The position numbers were made by a program, and so were the translations under genes. The notes beneath the pieces were generated by a model. That model saw nothing but the letters and a program-made list of their open reading frames with translations. It was not told the DNA's origin and searched no databases. A stretch of 64,000 bases of DNA from Bdellovibrionales bacterium (GTDB lineage: Bacteria; Bdellovibrionota; UBA1018): contig JAFEAP010000020.1 in the NCBI GenBank assembly GCA_018266355.1, positions 1 through 64,000 on the forward strand, read 5' to 3'. Shown here one piece after another: positions 9,395-17,872 of the stretch. Position 1 is the stretch's first letter, and the number at the start of each line of letters is the position of its first letter.

Positions 9395-10108
9395 ATGACC
9401 GGCTCGGCTTCGCGCAACTCGATTTGGATCGGTGGTCTCGTCGCTTTCGCTCTCGTGATGTTCCCCGCGTCGCTTTTCGCCGCGACCGAGGTGGTTTTCT
9501 CGGATGCGGATCTCGGAGCCTTCGTGCAGCTCGTGAAGCCCGAGCTGACTTCGCTTCGGCTCGACGGTCGCCAGGGTTCGTTCCGTCCGGGCCCGGCCCT
9601 CCGATTCGCCGGACTCGAGAACCAGGATTTCGACATCGATCTGAATCTCGGCGCGAACCTCGTCGACCTCCGTTTCAACGACCTGCGCGCGAAGGCGCCG
9701 GCCCTCGCGTTCGAAGCCGACCGCGTGCGGATCGAGATCGCGTTCGACGACCAGGCGAAAGCGATCAAGAGCGCCCTCGGCGCGATCGGATTGAAAGGCG
9801 TCGTCCTCGCCGCGTGGGCGAAGTTCGACGCGAACGGACGCCTCGTCTACGATTCCGCCTCGCTCGCGGGAGAGTTGAAGGGAACCGGACTGCTCAAGCC
9901 GAAATGGGTGATCGACGCCGTCCGCTCGCTCGCGATGAAGGCGATGAAGTCGGAAATCGAACGGCAGCTCGGTCGTGAAGGGGTCCAAGCCTCGATCGCG
10001 GCGGGGCTCTTGAACTGGGCGAAGTTTTCGTCCGACCCGCGCTTCACGCGCGTCGTCCCGGATTCGGTGAAGGTCACCCCGACGGCGCTGCGTTTCGAAG
10101 CCGAATGA
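9395..10108 (+). CDS. Exported protein of unknown function
   Basis: 237 residues with a clear Sec signal (residues about 1-29, cleavage after LFA) and a good ribosome site (GGAGGA, 8 bases before ATG). The mature part alternates short beta segments (LRFAGLENQDFDIDLNL, ADRVRIEIAF) and ends in an amphipathic helical region. This is loosely like periplasmic lipid-binding families of the LmeA/DUF2993 type, but I cannot confirm that. It stands alone between divergent nrdR and convergent glyA. Confidence 0.75.
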   Translation: MTGSASRNSIWIGGLVAFALVMFPASLFAATEVVFSDADLGAFVQLVKPELTSLRLDGRQGSFRPGPALRFAGLENQDFDIDLNLGANLVDLRFNDLRAKAPALAFEADRVRIEIAFDDQAKAIKSALGAIGLKGVVLAAWAKFDANGRLVYDSASLAGELKGTGLLKPKWVIDAVRSLAMKAMKSEIERQLGREGVQASIAAGLLNWAKFSSDPRFTRVVPDSVKVTPTALRFEAE

Positions 10109-10111
10109 CTC

Positions 10112-10131
10112 CGGGCCCTCGGGGCCCGTTT
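10112..10131. terminator. Terminator between convergent genes
   Basis: A perfect 7-bp stem CGGGCCC/GGGCCCG with a 3-base loop is followed by TTTC. It sits between the stop of the exported protein and the glyA stop, so it can serve the plus-strand gene. Confidence 0.65.
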
Positions 10132-10135
10132 CGAC

Positions 10136-11422
10136 TTACGACGAGTAGACGGGATATCTCCCGCAGAGCACCTTCACGTCCTCGCCGATGCGGGCGAGCT
10201 TCGTCTCGTCGCCCTTCGTCTGGAGCGCTTGGCCGATCCACTTCGCGATCTGCTTCATCTCCGATTCGCCGAAGCCGCGGGTCGTCGCCGCCGGCGTTCC
10301 GATGCGGATGCCGCTCGTGACGAACGGGCTACGGGTGTCGCCGGGGATCGCGTTCTTGTTCACGGTGATGTGAGCGCGGTCGAGCCAGGCTTCGGCGTCT
10401 TTTCCGGTGACGGAGCCGTCGCCGAAGCGGGTGAGGTCGGCGAGCATGAGGTGGTTATCGGTGCCGCCGGAGACGAGCCGGAGGCCCTCCGCCGAAAGCG
10501 ATTCGGCGAGGATCTTCGCGTTCGCGACGACGTTCCGCTGGTATTCCTTGAATTCCGGCTTCAGCGCTTCGCCGAACGCGACGGCCTTCGCCGCGATGAC
10601 GTGTTCGAGCGGACCGCCCTGGATGCCCGGGAAGATGAGCGAGTTCGCCGCTTTCATCTTCTCGGCCGAGCCGAGGATCAGTCCGCCGCGCGGGCCGCGC
10701 AGCGTTTTATGGGTCGTGGACGTCGTGTACGTCGCGTGCGGGATCGGCGAGGGGTGCAGCCCGGCCGCGACGAGGCCCGCGATGTGGGCCATGTCGACGA
10801 AGAAGACGCAGTCGTTCTCCTTCGCGATCGCGCCCATCGTCTCGAAGTCGATCGTCCGCGGATAGGCGCTCGCGCCCGCGATGAGCATCTTCGGCTTCTC
10901 GCGCTTCACGAGGTCGCGGACTTGGTCGTAATCGATCCGCTCGGTTTTCGGGTCGAGTCCGTAGGCGACGATTTGGTAGAGTTTGCCCGAAAAGTTCACG
11001 GGCGAACCGTGGGTCAGGTGCCCGCCCTGCGCGAGAGACATCCCGACGACCTTGTCGCCGGGCTTCAAGCAAGCCATGTACACGGCCATGTTCGCTTGGG
11101 AGCCGGAGTGCGGTTGGACGTTCGCCGCGAGATCCGGCGCGCCTTCGCCGAAGAGTTTTAAGCACCGGTCGATCGCGAGTCTCTCCGCGACGTCGACGAA
11201 CTCGCAGCCGCCGTAGTAGCGTTTCCCGGGATAGCCTTCGGCGTACTTGTTCGTGAGGACGGAGCCTTGGGCTTCCATCACCGCGCGTGAAGCGTAGTTC
11301 TCGGAAGCGATGAGCTCGATGCCGTCCTGCTGCCGGGTGAATTCCTTTCCGATCGCCGAGAAGACTTCGGGGTCGGAGGATTTCAGGGGCGCGTCCATGC
11401 CGGCGTTGTGCTTCATCGTCAT
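10136..11422 (-). CDS. glyA: Serine hydroxymethyltransferase
   Basis: A 428-residue PLP enzyme converting serine and tetrahydrofolate to glycine and methylene-tetrahydrofolate. Diagnostic stretches are ELIASENY near the N-terminus, [15 protein letters not shown], and the PLP-lysine motif [13 protein letters not shown]. Length is normal for bacterial GlyA. The ATG overlaps the rpiB stop as ATGA (11419-11422). The rpiB-glyA order is common in Deltaproteobacteria. Confidence 0.98.
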   Translation of the reverse strand: MTMKHNAGMDAPLKSSDPEVFSAIGKEFTRQQDGIELIASENYASRAVMEAQGSVLTNKYAEGYPGKRYYGGCEFVDVAERLAIDRCLKLFGEGAPDLAANVQPHSGSQANMAVYMACLKPGDKVVGMSLAQGGHLTHGSPVNFSGKLYQIVAYGLDPKTERIDYDQVRDLVKREKPKMLIAGASAYPRTIDFETMGAIAKENDCVFFVDMAHIAGLVAAGLHPSPIPHATYTTSTTHKTLRGPRGGLILGSAEKMKAANSLIFPGIQGGPLEHVIAAKAVAFGEALKPEFKEYQRNVVANAKILAESLSAEGLRLVSGGTDNHLMLADLTRFGDGSVTGKDAEAWLDRAHITVNKNAIPGDTRSPFVTSGIRIGTPAATTRGFGESEMKQIAKWIGQALQTKGDETKLARIGEDVKVLCGRYPVYSS

Positions 11423-11904
11423 TTCCCTTTCAGGCCTAATTTCGCGGCGGCATCGGTAACGATGCGTGCTTCGAGCGCGGCGATTTTTTCGACCCGGCCG
11501 CAGTGCCGGGGTTGGTTCGAGAATTCGGTGGTGAGCCAGACGCGCACCATCTCGATCGCCCGTTCGGCGGGCACGAGCCGGGCGCCGAGGCAGAGGATGT
11601 TCGCGTCGTTGTGCTCGCGGGAGAGGCGCGCGGCTTCGACGCTTTCGCAGAGCGCGGCGCGGACGCCCGGGAACTTGTTCGCGGCGATCGACATCCCGAT
11701 CCCGCTGCCGCAGATCAGGATTCCCCGCGGGGCCTTTCCGCTCGAGACGAGCGAGGCGACTTTTTCGGCGTAGTCGGGGTAGTCGACGCTCTCGGTGGAG
11801 TTCGGTCCGAGGTCGGAGAACTCGTATTCCTTCAGCGCGGCGATCAGTTTCGATTTCAACTCGGGAGCGGCGTGGTCGCCGGCGATCGGAATACGATTCG
11901 GCAT
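11419..11904 (-). CDS. rpiB: Ribose-5-phosphate isomerase B
   Basis: A 161-residue RpiB/LacAB sugar-phosphate isomerase of the pentose phosphate pathway. I chose the internal ATG at 11904 because [11 protein letters not shown] is the family's usual N-terminus. The catalytic-loop motif [17 protein letters not shown] carries the active-site Cys. [16 protein letters not shown] and the C-terminal LTTEF stretch are also typical. Coupled to glyA by ATGA overlap. Confidence 0.95.
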   Translation of the reverse strand: MPNRIPIAGDHAAPELKSKLIAALKEYEFSDLGPNSTESVDYPDYAEKVASLVSSGKAPRGILICGSGIGMSIAANKFPGVRAALCESVEAARLSREHNDANILCLGARLVPAERAIEMVRVWLTTEFSNQPRHCGRVEKIAALEARIVTDAAAKLGLKGK

Positions 11905-11993
11905 GCGCCGAAAGTAACCCGCTCGGGAAGTTCCCACAACTTTGACGGGCGCCGCCATTCGGTCAGGGTTTGATCAGGGCCAAGGGGTTGCAA

Positions 11994-12035
11994 TAGAGTA
12001 TTTTAAAGTATTGCAAAATACGTTTAGATACTCTA
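11994..12035. promoter_or_regulatory. 42-bp dyad upstream of the HTH-DUF2087 gene
   Basis: Concentric dyad symmetry centred between 12014 and 12015. The outer arms TAGAGTAT and ATACTCTA (8 bp) and inner arms GTATT and AATAC (5 bp) share the same centre, and 16 of 21 positions pair overall. The region is AT-rich within GC-rich DNA and ends 11 bases before the ATG at 12047. It is a candidate operator for autoregulation, or a 5' RNA hairpin. Confidence 0.6.
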
Positions 12036-12046
12036 AGTTCAATCCC

Positions 12047-12577
12047 ATGAACGACGCGATTTTGCCGAACTCCCCGAACTTCCAGGCCCTTCCTCCGGCG
12101 CTCCGTCTTTTCACTTCGGCCGAGGTCGCCGAAGTGCTGCGGCTTCACCCGCAAGTCGTCGCGCGGAAGCTCCAAGCCGGCGAAATCCCGGGGTACAAGC
12201 TCGGGAAGGATTGGCGCGTTTCGGAAACCCAACTCGCGCAGTATCTCGAACGCCACGCGAACCAGAAGGAGTCCGGTCCGCGCAACCTCTTGCCGACCGA
12301 GGCGAAGAAGGACGCGAAGGTCGTCCGCACGTTCATCGTCGACGGGAAGCTCCGGTCGATCCCGACCGCGCGCGGAAAGCGGCTCGCGGTGCTGAAGTAC
12401 CTCGTGTCGAAGCTCGAACCGCGCCGGATTTACCCGGAGGAGGAGCTGAACCGCTTCCTCGAGACGTTCCACTCGGACGTGTGCACGCTTCGCCGCGAGT
12501 TCATCATGAACGGGTTGATGGTGCGGAAAGACGGGAAGTACAAGGTCGTCGCTCCGGTCGCCGAGCGCGTACTTTGA
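12047..12577 (+). CDS. HTH (excisionase-type) plus DUF2087 regulator
   Basis: 176 residues from the ATG at 12047. Residues of about 24-67 form a MerR/excisionase-type winged HTH (SAEVAEVLRLHPQVVARKL, then YKLGKDWRV). Residues of about 101-170 match DUF2087: GKLRSIPTARGKRLAVL, RIYPEEELNRFL and LRREFIMNGLMVRKDG. DUF2087 is usually attached to small transcription factors. There is no clear Shine-Dalgarno, and the dyad at 11994-12035 abuts the start. It probably regulates itself and perhaps the divergent rpiB-glyA. Confidence 0.85.
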   Translation: MNDAILPNSPNFQALPPALRLFTSAEVAEVLRLHPQVVARKLQAGEIPGYKLGKDWRVSETQLAQYLERHANQKESGPRNLLPTEAKKDAKVVRTFIVDGKLRSIPTARGKRLAVLKYLVSKLEPRRIYPEEELNRFLETFHSDVCTLRREFIMNGLMVRKDGKYKVVAPVAERVL

Positions 12578-12612
12578 CCCGAAACCGTTTGGGTCCGATC
12601 TCGCGCGGTGAC

Positions 12613-12731
12613 TTGCTCACGCAAGTCATTTGCTCACGCAAGTCATTTGCTCGCGCAAGTCATTTGCTCGCGCAAGTCATTTGCTCGCGCAAGTCATTTG
12701 CTCGCGCAAGTCATTTGCTCGCGCAAGTCAC
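12613..12731. repeat. Seven tandem 17-bp units with internal palindromes
   Basis: Units of TTGCTCRCGCAAGTCAT begin at 12613, 12630, 12647, 12664, 12681, 12698 and 12715. The first two have A and the last five G at position 7. Each unit holds arms TTGC/GCAA around four bases, and the first forms ACTTGC/GCAAGT. The array fills the gap between two convergent genes and overlaps the last codon and stop of the phosphatase gene. Because 17 is not a multiple of 3, translation in any frame gives a 17-residue repeat, which is an artefact and not a gene. Confidence 0.9.
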
Positions 12732-13474
12732 TTACACTTGAATCGGCTGCCGTCGAGCTCGGTCTTCGGCTTGGCCGAGCAGAGGCCGGGGCTGAGTTTC
12801 GAGGCGACGCTTAAGCCCTGACCTTCGATCTGCGAGGCGAGCTGGAGGAAAATCGGCGTGAGGTTCGTTTCGACGGCCTTCGAGACGTTCGCGGGCCGGG
12901 TCGTATCGCCGAAACCGTAGCCGTGCGCGCACATTTCGCTCACGAACGCTTTTTCGGCGCTCCACCCCGCGGTGACCATGCGGAGGAGCCCGGCGAGCAT
13001 CCCGGTGCGGTCCTGGCCGGCGGAGCAGTGGAAATAACCCACGCGTCCGGGAGTCGCCGCGACGGCGAGCATCGCGTTCACCGCCTGGACGGTCTTCTGG
13101 CACGGATCCTTGATGTCTTCGATGTCCTTCCAGGGCATGTCGATCGAAGTGATGCGTTCCTCGGGAATACCGAGGGCCTTGAGGTCTTTGATCTCCTGCT
13201 CGACTTCGCGTTTGACCGGATGCTTGAAGATCACGACGTCGGTCACGCCGATGTCGACGAGTTCCTTCGCGTCCTTTCCGGGCTCGTGACCGCGAAGGAG
13301 TTTGCCTTCACCTTCGTAGACTTCGTGCGTGTTGCCGAGGGTGAGGCCGGGGACCTCGTCTTGGAGATTCAGCTTTTCGAGCTTGAGCAGGCATTTCGGA
13401 GGCGCCGCCTTTCCGGCGAGCGCCGCCGCGGGAAAGAAGGCAAGGGCGAGGCCGAGACGGGCTAAGGGGCGCAT
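12728..13474 (-). CDS. Exported tyrosine/dual-specificity protein phosphatase
   Basis: 248 residues with a Sec signal (about 1-20, ending ALA). The P-loop phosphatase signature HCSAGQDRTGM gives a CX5R site (Cys150, Arg156), and Asp112 or Asp117 could be the general acid. The protein would act in the periplasm or outside the cell on phosphotyrosine or another phosphate ester. It is cotranscribed after a TetR regulator with a 13-base overlap, so the pair may respond to a common ligand. The last repeat unit of the 12613-12731 array covers its stop codon. Confidence 0.85.
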   Translation of the reverse strand: MRPLARLGLALAFFPAAALAGKAAPPKCLLKLEKLNLQDEVPGLTLGNTHEVYEGEGKLLRGHEPGKDAKELVDIGVTDVVIFKHPVKREVEQEIKDLKALGIPEERITSIDMPWKDIEDIKDPCQKTVQAVNAMLAVAATPGRVGYFHCSAGQDRTGMLAGLLRMVTAGWSAEKAFVSEMCAHGYGFGDTTRPANVSKAVETNLTPIFLQLASQIEGQGLSVASKLSPGLCSAKPKTELDGSRFKCK

Positions 13475-14139
13475 GGAGGGTCCTCGTGGGGGGCGGCCGC
13501 TCGGGGGGACTCGTCCGCGCGGTTCGCGGTCAGGTGGTTAAAGATGAGCGCGGAAACTTCCGCGCGAAGATCGGCGGGCGAAAAATCGGTCGCGCCGAAG
13601 TGCACCCCGAACTGGATTCCCTTGAGAGCATAGAGGACGACGAAGATCGTGCGGTCCCAGTCCGCGATACGGAGCTCCGTCGAGTACGGTCCGAATTTGC
13701 GCTTGAGTGCGTCCGCGATCTTCGCGTCGTTCTTCAGCATGAATTTCAGGTGTTCGACCGAGACGACCGAGAGGAGGAACTGGCGGAAGACGCTCTTTTT
13801 CTGCGCATGCCGCGCGAAGAATTGTTCGGTGAGGCGATCGATCGCGCCCCGCAGGTCGGTCCCCTCGAGGTCGAGCGATTCGAGGGTCGCGAGCATCTCG
13901 TCGGCCATCCCGTTGAAGAGGCGTTCGACGAGGTGGTGGACGATCGATTCCTTGTTCGGAAAATACTGGTAGAGGGTGCCGATGCTGATGCCCGCGCGTT
14001 CGACGATCTTGTTCGTCGAGAGCGCCTTGACGCCGACGTCCTCGAGAACCTGAGTAGCGGCTTCGACGATGACGTTGATCGTGTCTTTCGCCCGCGCTTG
14101 GACCGCGTTTTTACGGGGATTTATCTCGGTTCGCGACAT
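13462..14139 (-). CDS. TetR family transcriptional regulator
   Basis: 225 residues. The N-terminal HTH (residues about 20-65) has the TetR hallmark ISIGTLYQYFPNKESIVHHLVE. The C-terminal ligand domain is divergent. The gene overlaps the downstream phosphatase and is divergent from the ceramidase-like gene at 14235, 95 bases away. It may control both, which is inferred from position. No clear palindromic operator was seen in the gap. Confidence 0.92.
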   Translation of the reverse strand: MSRTEINPRKNAVQARAKDTINVIVEAATQVLEDVGVKALSTNKIVERAGISIGTLYQYFPNKESIVHHLVERLFNGMADEMLATLESLDLEGTDLRGAIDRLTEQFFARHAQKKSVFRQFLLSVVSVEHLKFMLKNDAKIADALKRKFGPYSTELRIADWDRTIFVVLYALKGIQFGVHFGATDFSPADLRAEVSALIFNHLTANRADESPRAAAPHEDPPCAP

Positions 14140-14234
14140 ACCGCCCTCCTCACCGAATGCGAGTTTCGCTCCTCCCAGTATACGTCGAAAATAGGGATAG
14201 GAAGAATGCTTTAGAGAAGGAAGAGGACGAACCT

Positions 14235-14987
14235 ATGGGATTTCCAGGCTTACCGGTCGATCACGTTTGGCATTTTCTAGGACAGTGGGGGTGGGCGAAC
14301 GTCGACTGGTGCGAGGAAACCGTCGCCGGGTACGTCACGGAACCGGCGACCGCCTGGTCGAACGTCGCGTTCCTCGTCTCGGGAGCGGCGATTTACGCGA
14401 CTTCGGGCGTCCGTAAGGGCCATCCGCTCCTGCGGATCCTGCCGGCGGCCACCGTCGCGCTCGGCCTCTTGTCAGGATTCTATCACGCGACGAACGCGTG
14501 GGTGACCCAGCTCGGGGACTTCCTCGGGATGTACCTCGTCGCCGGGATCCCGCTCCTGATCGGTCTCGAGCGATTCGGCTTCCGGCGCGCGGGCACGTTC
14601 GGCGCTTACGCGATCCTGAACGCGGTCGCGATGGCGGCGACGATCGTCGGCCACCGGGCGGGCTTTCCGATCCAAGCGATCTTCGCGGTTTTCCTCTTCG
14701 GGACGATCGCGCTCGAACTCGCGCTGCGAGCGCGCGACCGCCTGCCGTCCTACCGCGACTTCGCCTATTCGCTCGCTTCGTTCGGGATCGCCGGCGCGTG
14801 CAGCGCCGCCGACGTGACCCGGACGGTTTGCGATCCGACGAATCACATCGTCCAGGGCCACGCGCTCTGGCACGTGGGCTGCGCGATCGGGATCTATTTC
14901 ATGGCCCGCCACGTGCGCCAGGTCGGAACGATGGCGGAAATCCCGCGCGGAAGTTCTCCGTCGATCGAAGAAGCGGTTTCGGCCTAA
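14235..14987 (+). CDS. Ceramidase-like CREST family membrane protein
   Basis: 250 residues from the ATG at 14235, which follows a GAGGA ribosome site. About seven membrane segments. Motifs match the alkaline ceramidase (CREST) superfamily: DWCEE near residue 24, EPATAWSN, GFYHAT in the third segment, and HALWHVGCAI near the end, supplying conserved Asp/His/Ser positions for a zinc site. The likely role is hydrolysis of ceramide or a related amide lipid. Divergent from the TetR gene. Substrate is uncertain. Confidence 0.75.
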   Translation: MGFPGLPVDHVWHFLGQWGWANVDWCEETVAGYVTEPATAWSNVAFLVSGAAIYATSGVRKGHPLLRILPAATVALGLLSGFYHATNAWVTQLGDFLGMYLVAGIPLLIGLERFGFRRAGTFGAYAILNAVAMAATIVGHRAGFPIQAIFAVFLFGTIALELALRARDRLPSYRDFAYSLASFGIAGACSAADVTRTVCDPTNHIVQGHALWHVGCAIGIYFMARHVRQVGTMAEIPRGSSPSIEEAVSA

Positions 14988-14994
14988 GGCGGGC

Positions 14995-15375
14995 TCAAGC
15001 CGGAGAGTGGCAGCAAGCTTCCATTCCGTTTCCGTCGGGATCGAGCACGAAGCCGCCGTAATAGTTCGCGTGATAGATCGGTCGGAGGCCCGGCGCGCCG
15101 TTATCGCGGCCGCCGGCCCTGAGCGCCGCCGCGTGGAAGGCGTCGACTTCGGCCCGCGTCTTCGCCGAGAAGCAGAGGTGGACGTCGTCGTCCCCGTTCG
15201 TGGGAGCGCCCTCGGCGACCCAAAACTTCGGGCGCTCGCCCTCCCGTCCGTATCCGGCCACGGCGTACTCTTCCATGAACACGAGGCGCTTCACGCCGAG
15301 CGCGGCGAGCGCGGCATCGTAGAAGGCCATGCTTTTCTTCAGGTCGCGAACGTCGAAACCGGCGTGATCGAACAT
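14995..15375 (-). CDS. VOC family (glyoxalase-like) protein
   Basis: 126 residues of vicinal oxygen chelate fold: MFDHAGFDVRDLKKSMAFYDAAL at the N-terminus and YYGGFVLDPDGNGMEA at the C-terminus. His4 and Glu near residue 119 could bind metal. It lies 40 bases downstream of fabF on the same strand but is probably not part of fatty-acid synthesis. Substrate unknown. Confidence 0.9.
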   Translation of the reverse strand: MFDHAGFDVRDLKKSMAFYDAALAALGVKRLVFMEEYAVAGYGREGERPKFWVAEGAPTNGDDDVHLCFSAKTRAEVDAFHAAALRAGGRDNGAPGLRPIYHANYYGGFVLDPDGNGMEACCHSPA

Positions 15376-15415
15376 GGGTGTCCTCCCGGACGAATGGGCG
15401 AGCCGATTCGCTCGC

Positions 15416-16747
15416 TCAGATCTTTGCGAAGATCAGACTCGCGTTCGAGCCGCCGAATCCGAACGAGTTCGACATCGCGTATTTCACCGGTTTCGTCACC
15501 GAGCGGCCGAGGGTGAAATCGAGGCCGAGGGCGGCGCAAGCCGGATCGAGCTTCTCGACGTTGATCGTCGGGGGGATCTTGCCCTCTTTGCAAGCCATGA
15601 TCGAGAAGACCGCTTCGATCGCGCCCGCGGCGCCGAGCAAGTGACCCGTCATCGACTTCGTCGAGGAGACGTGCGCCTTTTTCGCGTCCACGCGCTTCGA
15701 GATCGCGCGCGCTTCTTCGGCGTCACCCGCCGGGGTGGAGGTTCCGTGCGCATTCACGTAATCGATGTCCTTGCCGGTGATCCCGGCGTCTTTCAGGGCC
15801 GCATCCATCGCGCGTCCGCCGCCTTCGCCTTCCGGGGAGGGAGTGGTGATGTGGAACGCGTCCGCGGAAAGACCGTAACCGAGGACTTCGCCGTAGATCT
15901 TAGCGCCGCGCTTCTTCGCGTGCTCGTACTCCTCGAGGACGAGCACCGCCGCGCCTTCGCCCATCACGAATCCGTCGCGGCCCTCGTCGTACGGTCGCGA
16001 CGCCGTCTCCGGCGAGTCGTTCCGAGTGGAGAGCGCGCGCATCGAGGCGAAGCCGCCGATCCCGAGCTTGCACACGACGGCTTCCGAACCGCCGGCGAGC
16101 ATCACGTCCGCGTCTCCGCGGCGGATCTGCCACATCGATTCGCCGATCGAATGCGCGCTCGAAGTGCAGGCGGTGGTATTGCAGAGGTTCGGACCGCGGA
16201 GGTCGAGTTGGATCGAGACCATCCCGGACGCGAGGTTCGGGATCGACTGCGTGATGAAGAACGGCGTGATCCGGCGATAACCTTTCGCGAGGAAGTCGTT
16301 ATGCACGTCCTCGATTTCGGGAAGGCCGCCCATTCCGACGCCGATATTCACTCCCATGCGAGTGGCGTCGACCGACGGCACGGAGGCGCCATCGGCGCCG
16401 GACGGACCGCGATGTTTATCGAGCCCGCTGTCCGCGTAAGCTTCGATCGCGGCGACCATCGCGAAGTGCGAGAAGCGGCCGATCTTCCGCGCGTCCTTCG
16501 GATTCGCGGCGACCGTGACCGGTTCCTCGGACGGGCGCGGACGAACCGGCGTCGGCAAGGGTTTCGTCACGTCGAAGCCCTTCACTTCGCCGGCGATCTG
16601 CACGGGGCAATCCACGGTATCGAAAAGGGTGATCTTTCCGATGCCCGGACGACCTTCGAGCGCGTTCTTCCAGGACTCGGGCGCGGTGAGGCCCAAGGGA
16701 CTGACGGCGCCGATTCCGGTGACGACGACCCGACGACGGTTTTCCAT
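15416..16747 (-). CDS. fabF: Beta-ketoacyl-ACP synthase II
   Basis: A 443-residue condensing enzyme extending acyl-ACP with malonyl-ACP. The N-terminal RRRVVVTGIGAVSPLG is typical. The catalytic triad is Cys in NTTACTSSAHSI, His in NAHGTSTPAGD and His in KSMTGHLLGAAG. It is about 25-30 residues longer than E. coli FabF, partly from an insert near residues 61-75 (PTPVRPRPSEEP). Last enzyme gene of the fatty-acid cluster, 18 bases after acpP. Confidence 0.97.
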   Translation of the reverse strand: MENRRRVVVTGIGAVSPLGLTAPESWKNALEGRPGIGKITLFDTVDCPVQIAGEVKGFDVTKPLPTPVRPRPSEEPVTVAANPKDARKIGRFSHFAMVAAIEAYADSGLDKHRGPSGADGASVPSVDATRMGVNIGVGMGGLPEIEDVHNDFLAKGYRRITPFFITQSIPNLASGMVSIQLDLRGPNLCNTTACTSSAHSIGESMWQIRRGDADVMLAGGSEAVVCKLGIGGFASMRALSTRNDSPETASRPYDEGRDGFVMGEGAAVLVLEEYEHAKKRGAKIYGEVLGYGLSADAFHITTPSPEGEGGGRAMDAALKDAGITGKDIDYVNAHGTSTPAGDAEEARAISKRVDAKKAHVSSTKSMTGHLLGAAGAIEAVFSIMACKEGKIPPTINVEKLDPACAALGLDFTLGRSVTKPVKYAMSNSFGFGGSNASLIFAKI

Positions 16748-16765
16748 GGGAAATGGAGTCGGGAC

Positions 16766-17008
16766 TTAGTTGTTCGCCTTCGACGTGATGTACTTCACCA
16801 CGTCGCCGACCGTCTTCATCTTCTCGGCGTCTTCGTCCGGGATATCGAGGTCGAACTCTTCTTCCATCGTCATCACGAGCTCGACGATATCGAGGCTGTC
16901 CGCGCCGAGGTCGTCGATGAACGACGCCGTCTGCGAAACTTTCGTGGAGTCGACGGCGAGTTGGTCGACGATGATGGAACGGACTCTTTCTTCAATGGAA
17001 GCGGTCAT
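16766..17008 (-). CDS. acpP: Acyl carrier protein
   Basis: 80 residues, acidic. The phosphopantetheine attachment Ser lies in the motif [12 protein letters not shown] near residue 36. The start follows an AAGGAAA ribosome site. ACP carries growing acyl chains for the neighbouring Fab enzymes and donates acyl groups to PlsX. The 97-base gap from fabG probably holds an extra promoter, as in many bacteria. Confidence 0.98.
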   Translation of the reverse strand: MTASIEERVRSIIVDQLAVDSTKVSQTASFIDDLGADSLDIVELVMTMEEEFDLDIPDEDAEKMKTVGDVVKYITSKANN

Positions 17009-17105
17009 GAGCGATGCTTTTCCTTATCTATGGACTTAAAACTCAAAACGGACTGAAAACCGAAACTGCACTGAAACTCAAACTGCAACGGATTCTGCCA
17101 TCTGA
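17009..17105 (-). promoter_or_regulatory. acpP leader with repetitive GTTT-rich sequence
   Basis: This is the largest gap within the fatty-acid cluster. Read on the minus strand it has repeated CAGTTT, GAGTTT and GGTTTT blocks, an AT-rich pyrimidine-skewed stretch unlike the surrounding coding DNA. It plausibly holds a separate acpP promoter or a stabilising 5' leader. I could not identify a convincing -35/-10 pair. Confidence 0.4.
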
Positions 17106-17846
17106 TCAAATATACATTCCGCCATTGACCCCGATTACCTGGCCCGTCACGTAACGGGCTCGGGGAGACGCGAGAAACGAGACCATTTCTGCGACGTCGT
17201 CCGGGGATCCAAGACTGCCCAGCGGAATGGACCGGAGAATGGCGTCTTTTTGGGCCTCCGTCAAGGCTCCCGTCATGTCGGTTTGGATGTAACCGGGGGT
17301 AACGATGTTGCAGCGAATCGAGCGCGAAGCTAGCTCTTTTGCTAGGGATTTTCCGAATCCGATGAGGCCGGCCTTCGCGGCGGCGTAGGCGGTTTGGCCG
17401 GCGTTGCCCATCTCGCCGACGACCGACGAAATGAGGATCACGGAGCCTGCGCGTGCCTTCATCATGCCGCGCGACGCAGCGCGTACGCAGTAGATCGCGC
17501 CTTTCAGATCGACGTCGAGGGTGCGGTCGAGGTCCTCGTCCTTGAGGCGCATGAGCAGCGAATCGATCGTGATGCCGGCGTTCGCGACGAGGCACGCGAC
17601 CGGTCCGTGCGCGGCGGTGAGCGACTCGATCGCGGCGTCGACCGCCGCCGAATCGGCGACGTCGAACTTCGCGAGCACCGCGGATCCGCCCGCGCCTTCG
17701 ATCTTCGCTTTCAGTTCGGCGGCCTTCGCTTCGTTCGAGGCGAAGTTCAGCGCGACCGTGAATCCGGAAGCGGCGAGTTTCTCGGCGATCGCGGCTCCGA
17801 GTCCGCGGGAGGCGCCGGTGACCAGGGCGAGGGGCTTCGTCGACAT
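17106..17846 (-). CDS. fabG: 3-oxoacyl-ACP reductase
   Basis: 246-residue short-chain dehydrogenase that reduces beta-ketoacyl-ACP with NADPH. I chose the ATG at 17846, after a GGAGC ribosome site; the open frame upstream is a shadow of fabD. It has the Rossmann motif TGASRGLGAAIAE, the catalytic Ser in VILISSVVGE, the YxxxK motif in YAAAKAG, and the C-terminal GQVIGVNGGMYI typical of FabG. Confidence 0.96.
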   Translation of the reverse strand: MSTKPLALVTGASRGLGAAIAEKLAASGFTVALNFASNEAKAAELKAKIEGAGGSAVLAKFDVADSAAVDAAIESLTAAHGPVACLVANAGITIDSLLMRLKDEDLDRTLDVDLKGAIYCVRAASRGMMKARAGSVILISSVVGEMGNAGQTAYAAAKAGLIGFGKSLAKELASRSIRCNIVTPGYIQTDMTGALTEAQKDAILRSIPLGSLGSPDDVAEMVSFLASPRARYVTGQVIGVNGGMYI

Positions 17847-17872
17847 CGGATTGCTCCTTTCAAAAAGTCGTC

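Noticed and set aside
12613-12731. The tandem 17-bp repeats as a CRISPR array or as a repeat protein gene
   Set aside because: Units are directly adjacent with no spacers. The reading frames through them are a consequence of the 17-base period.
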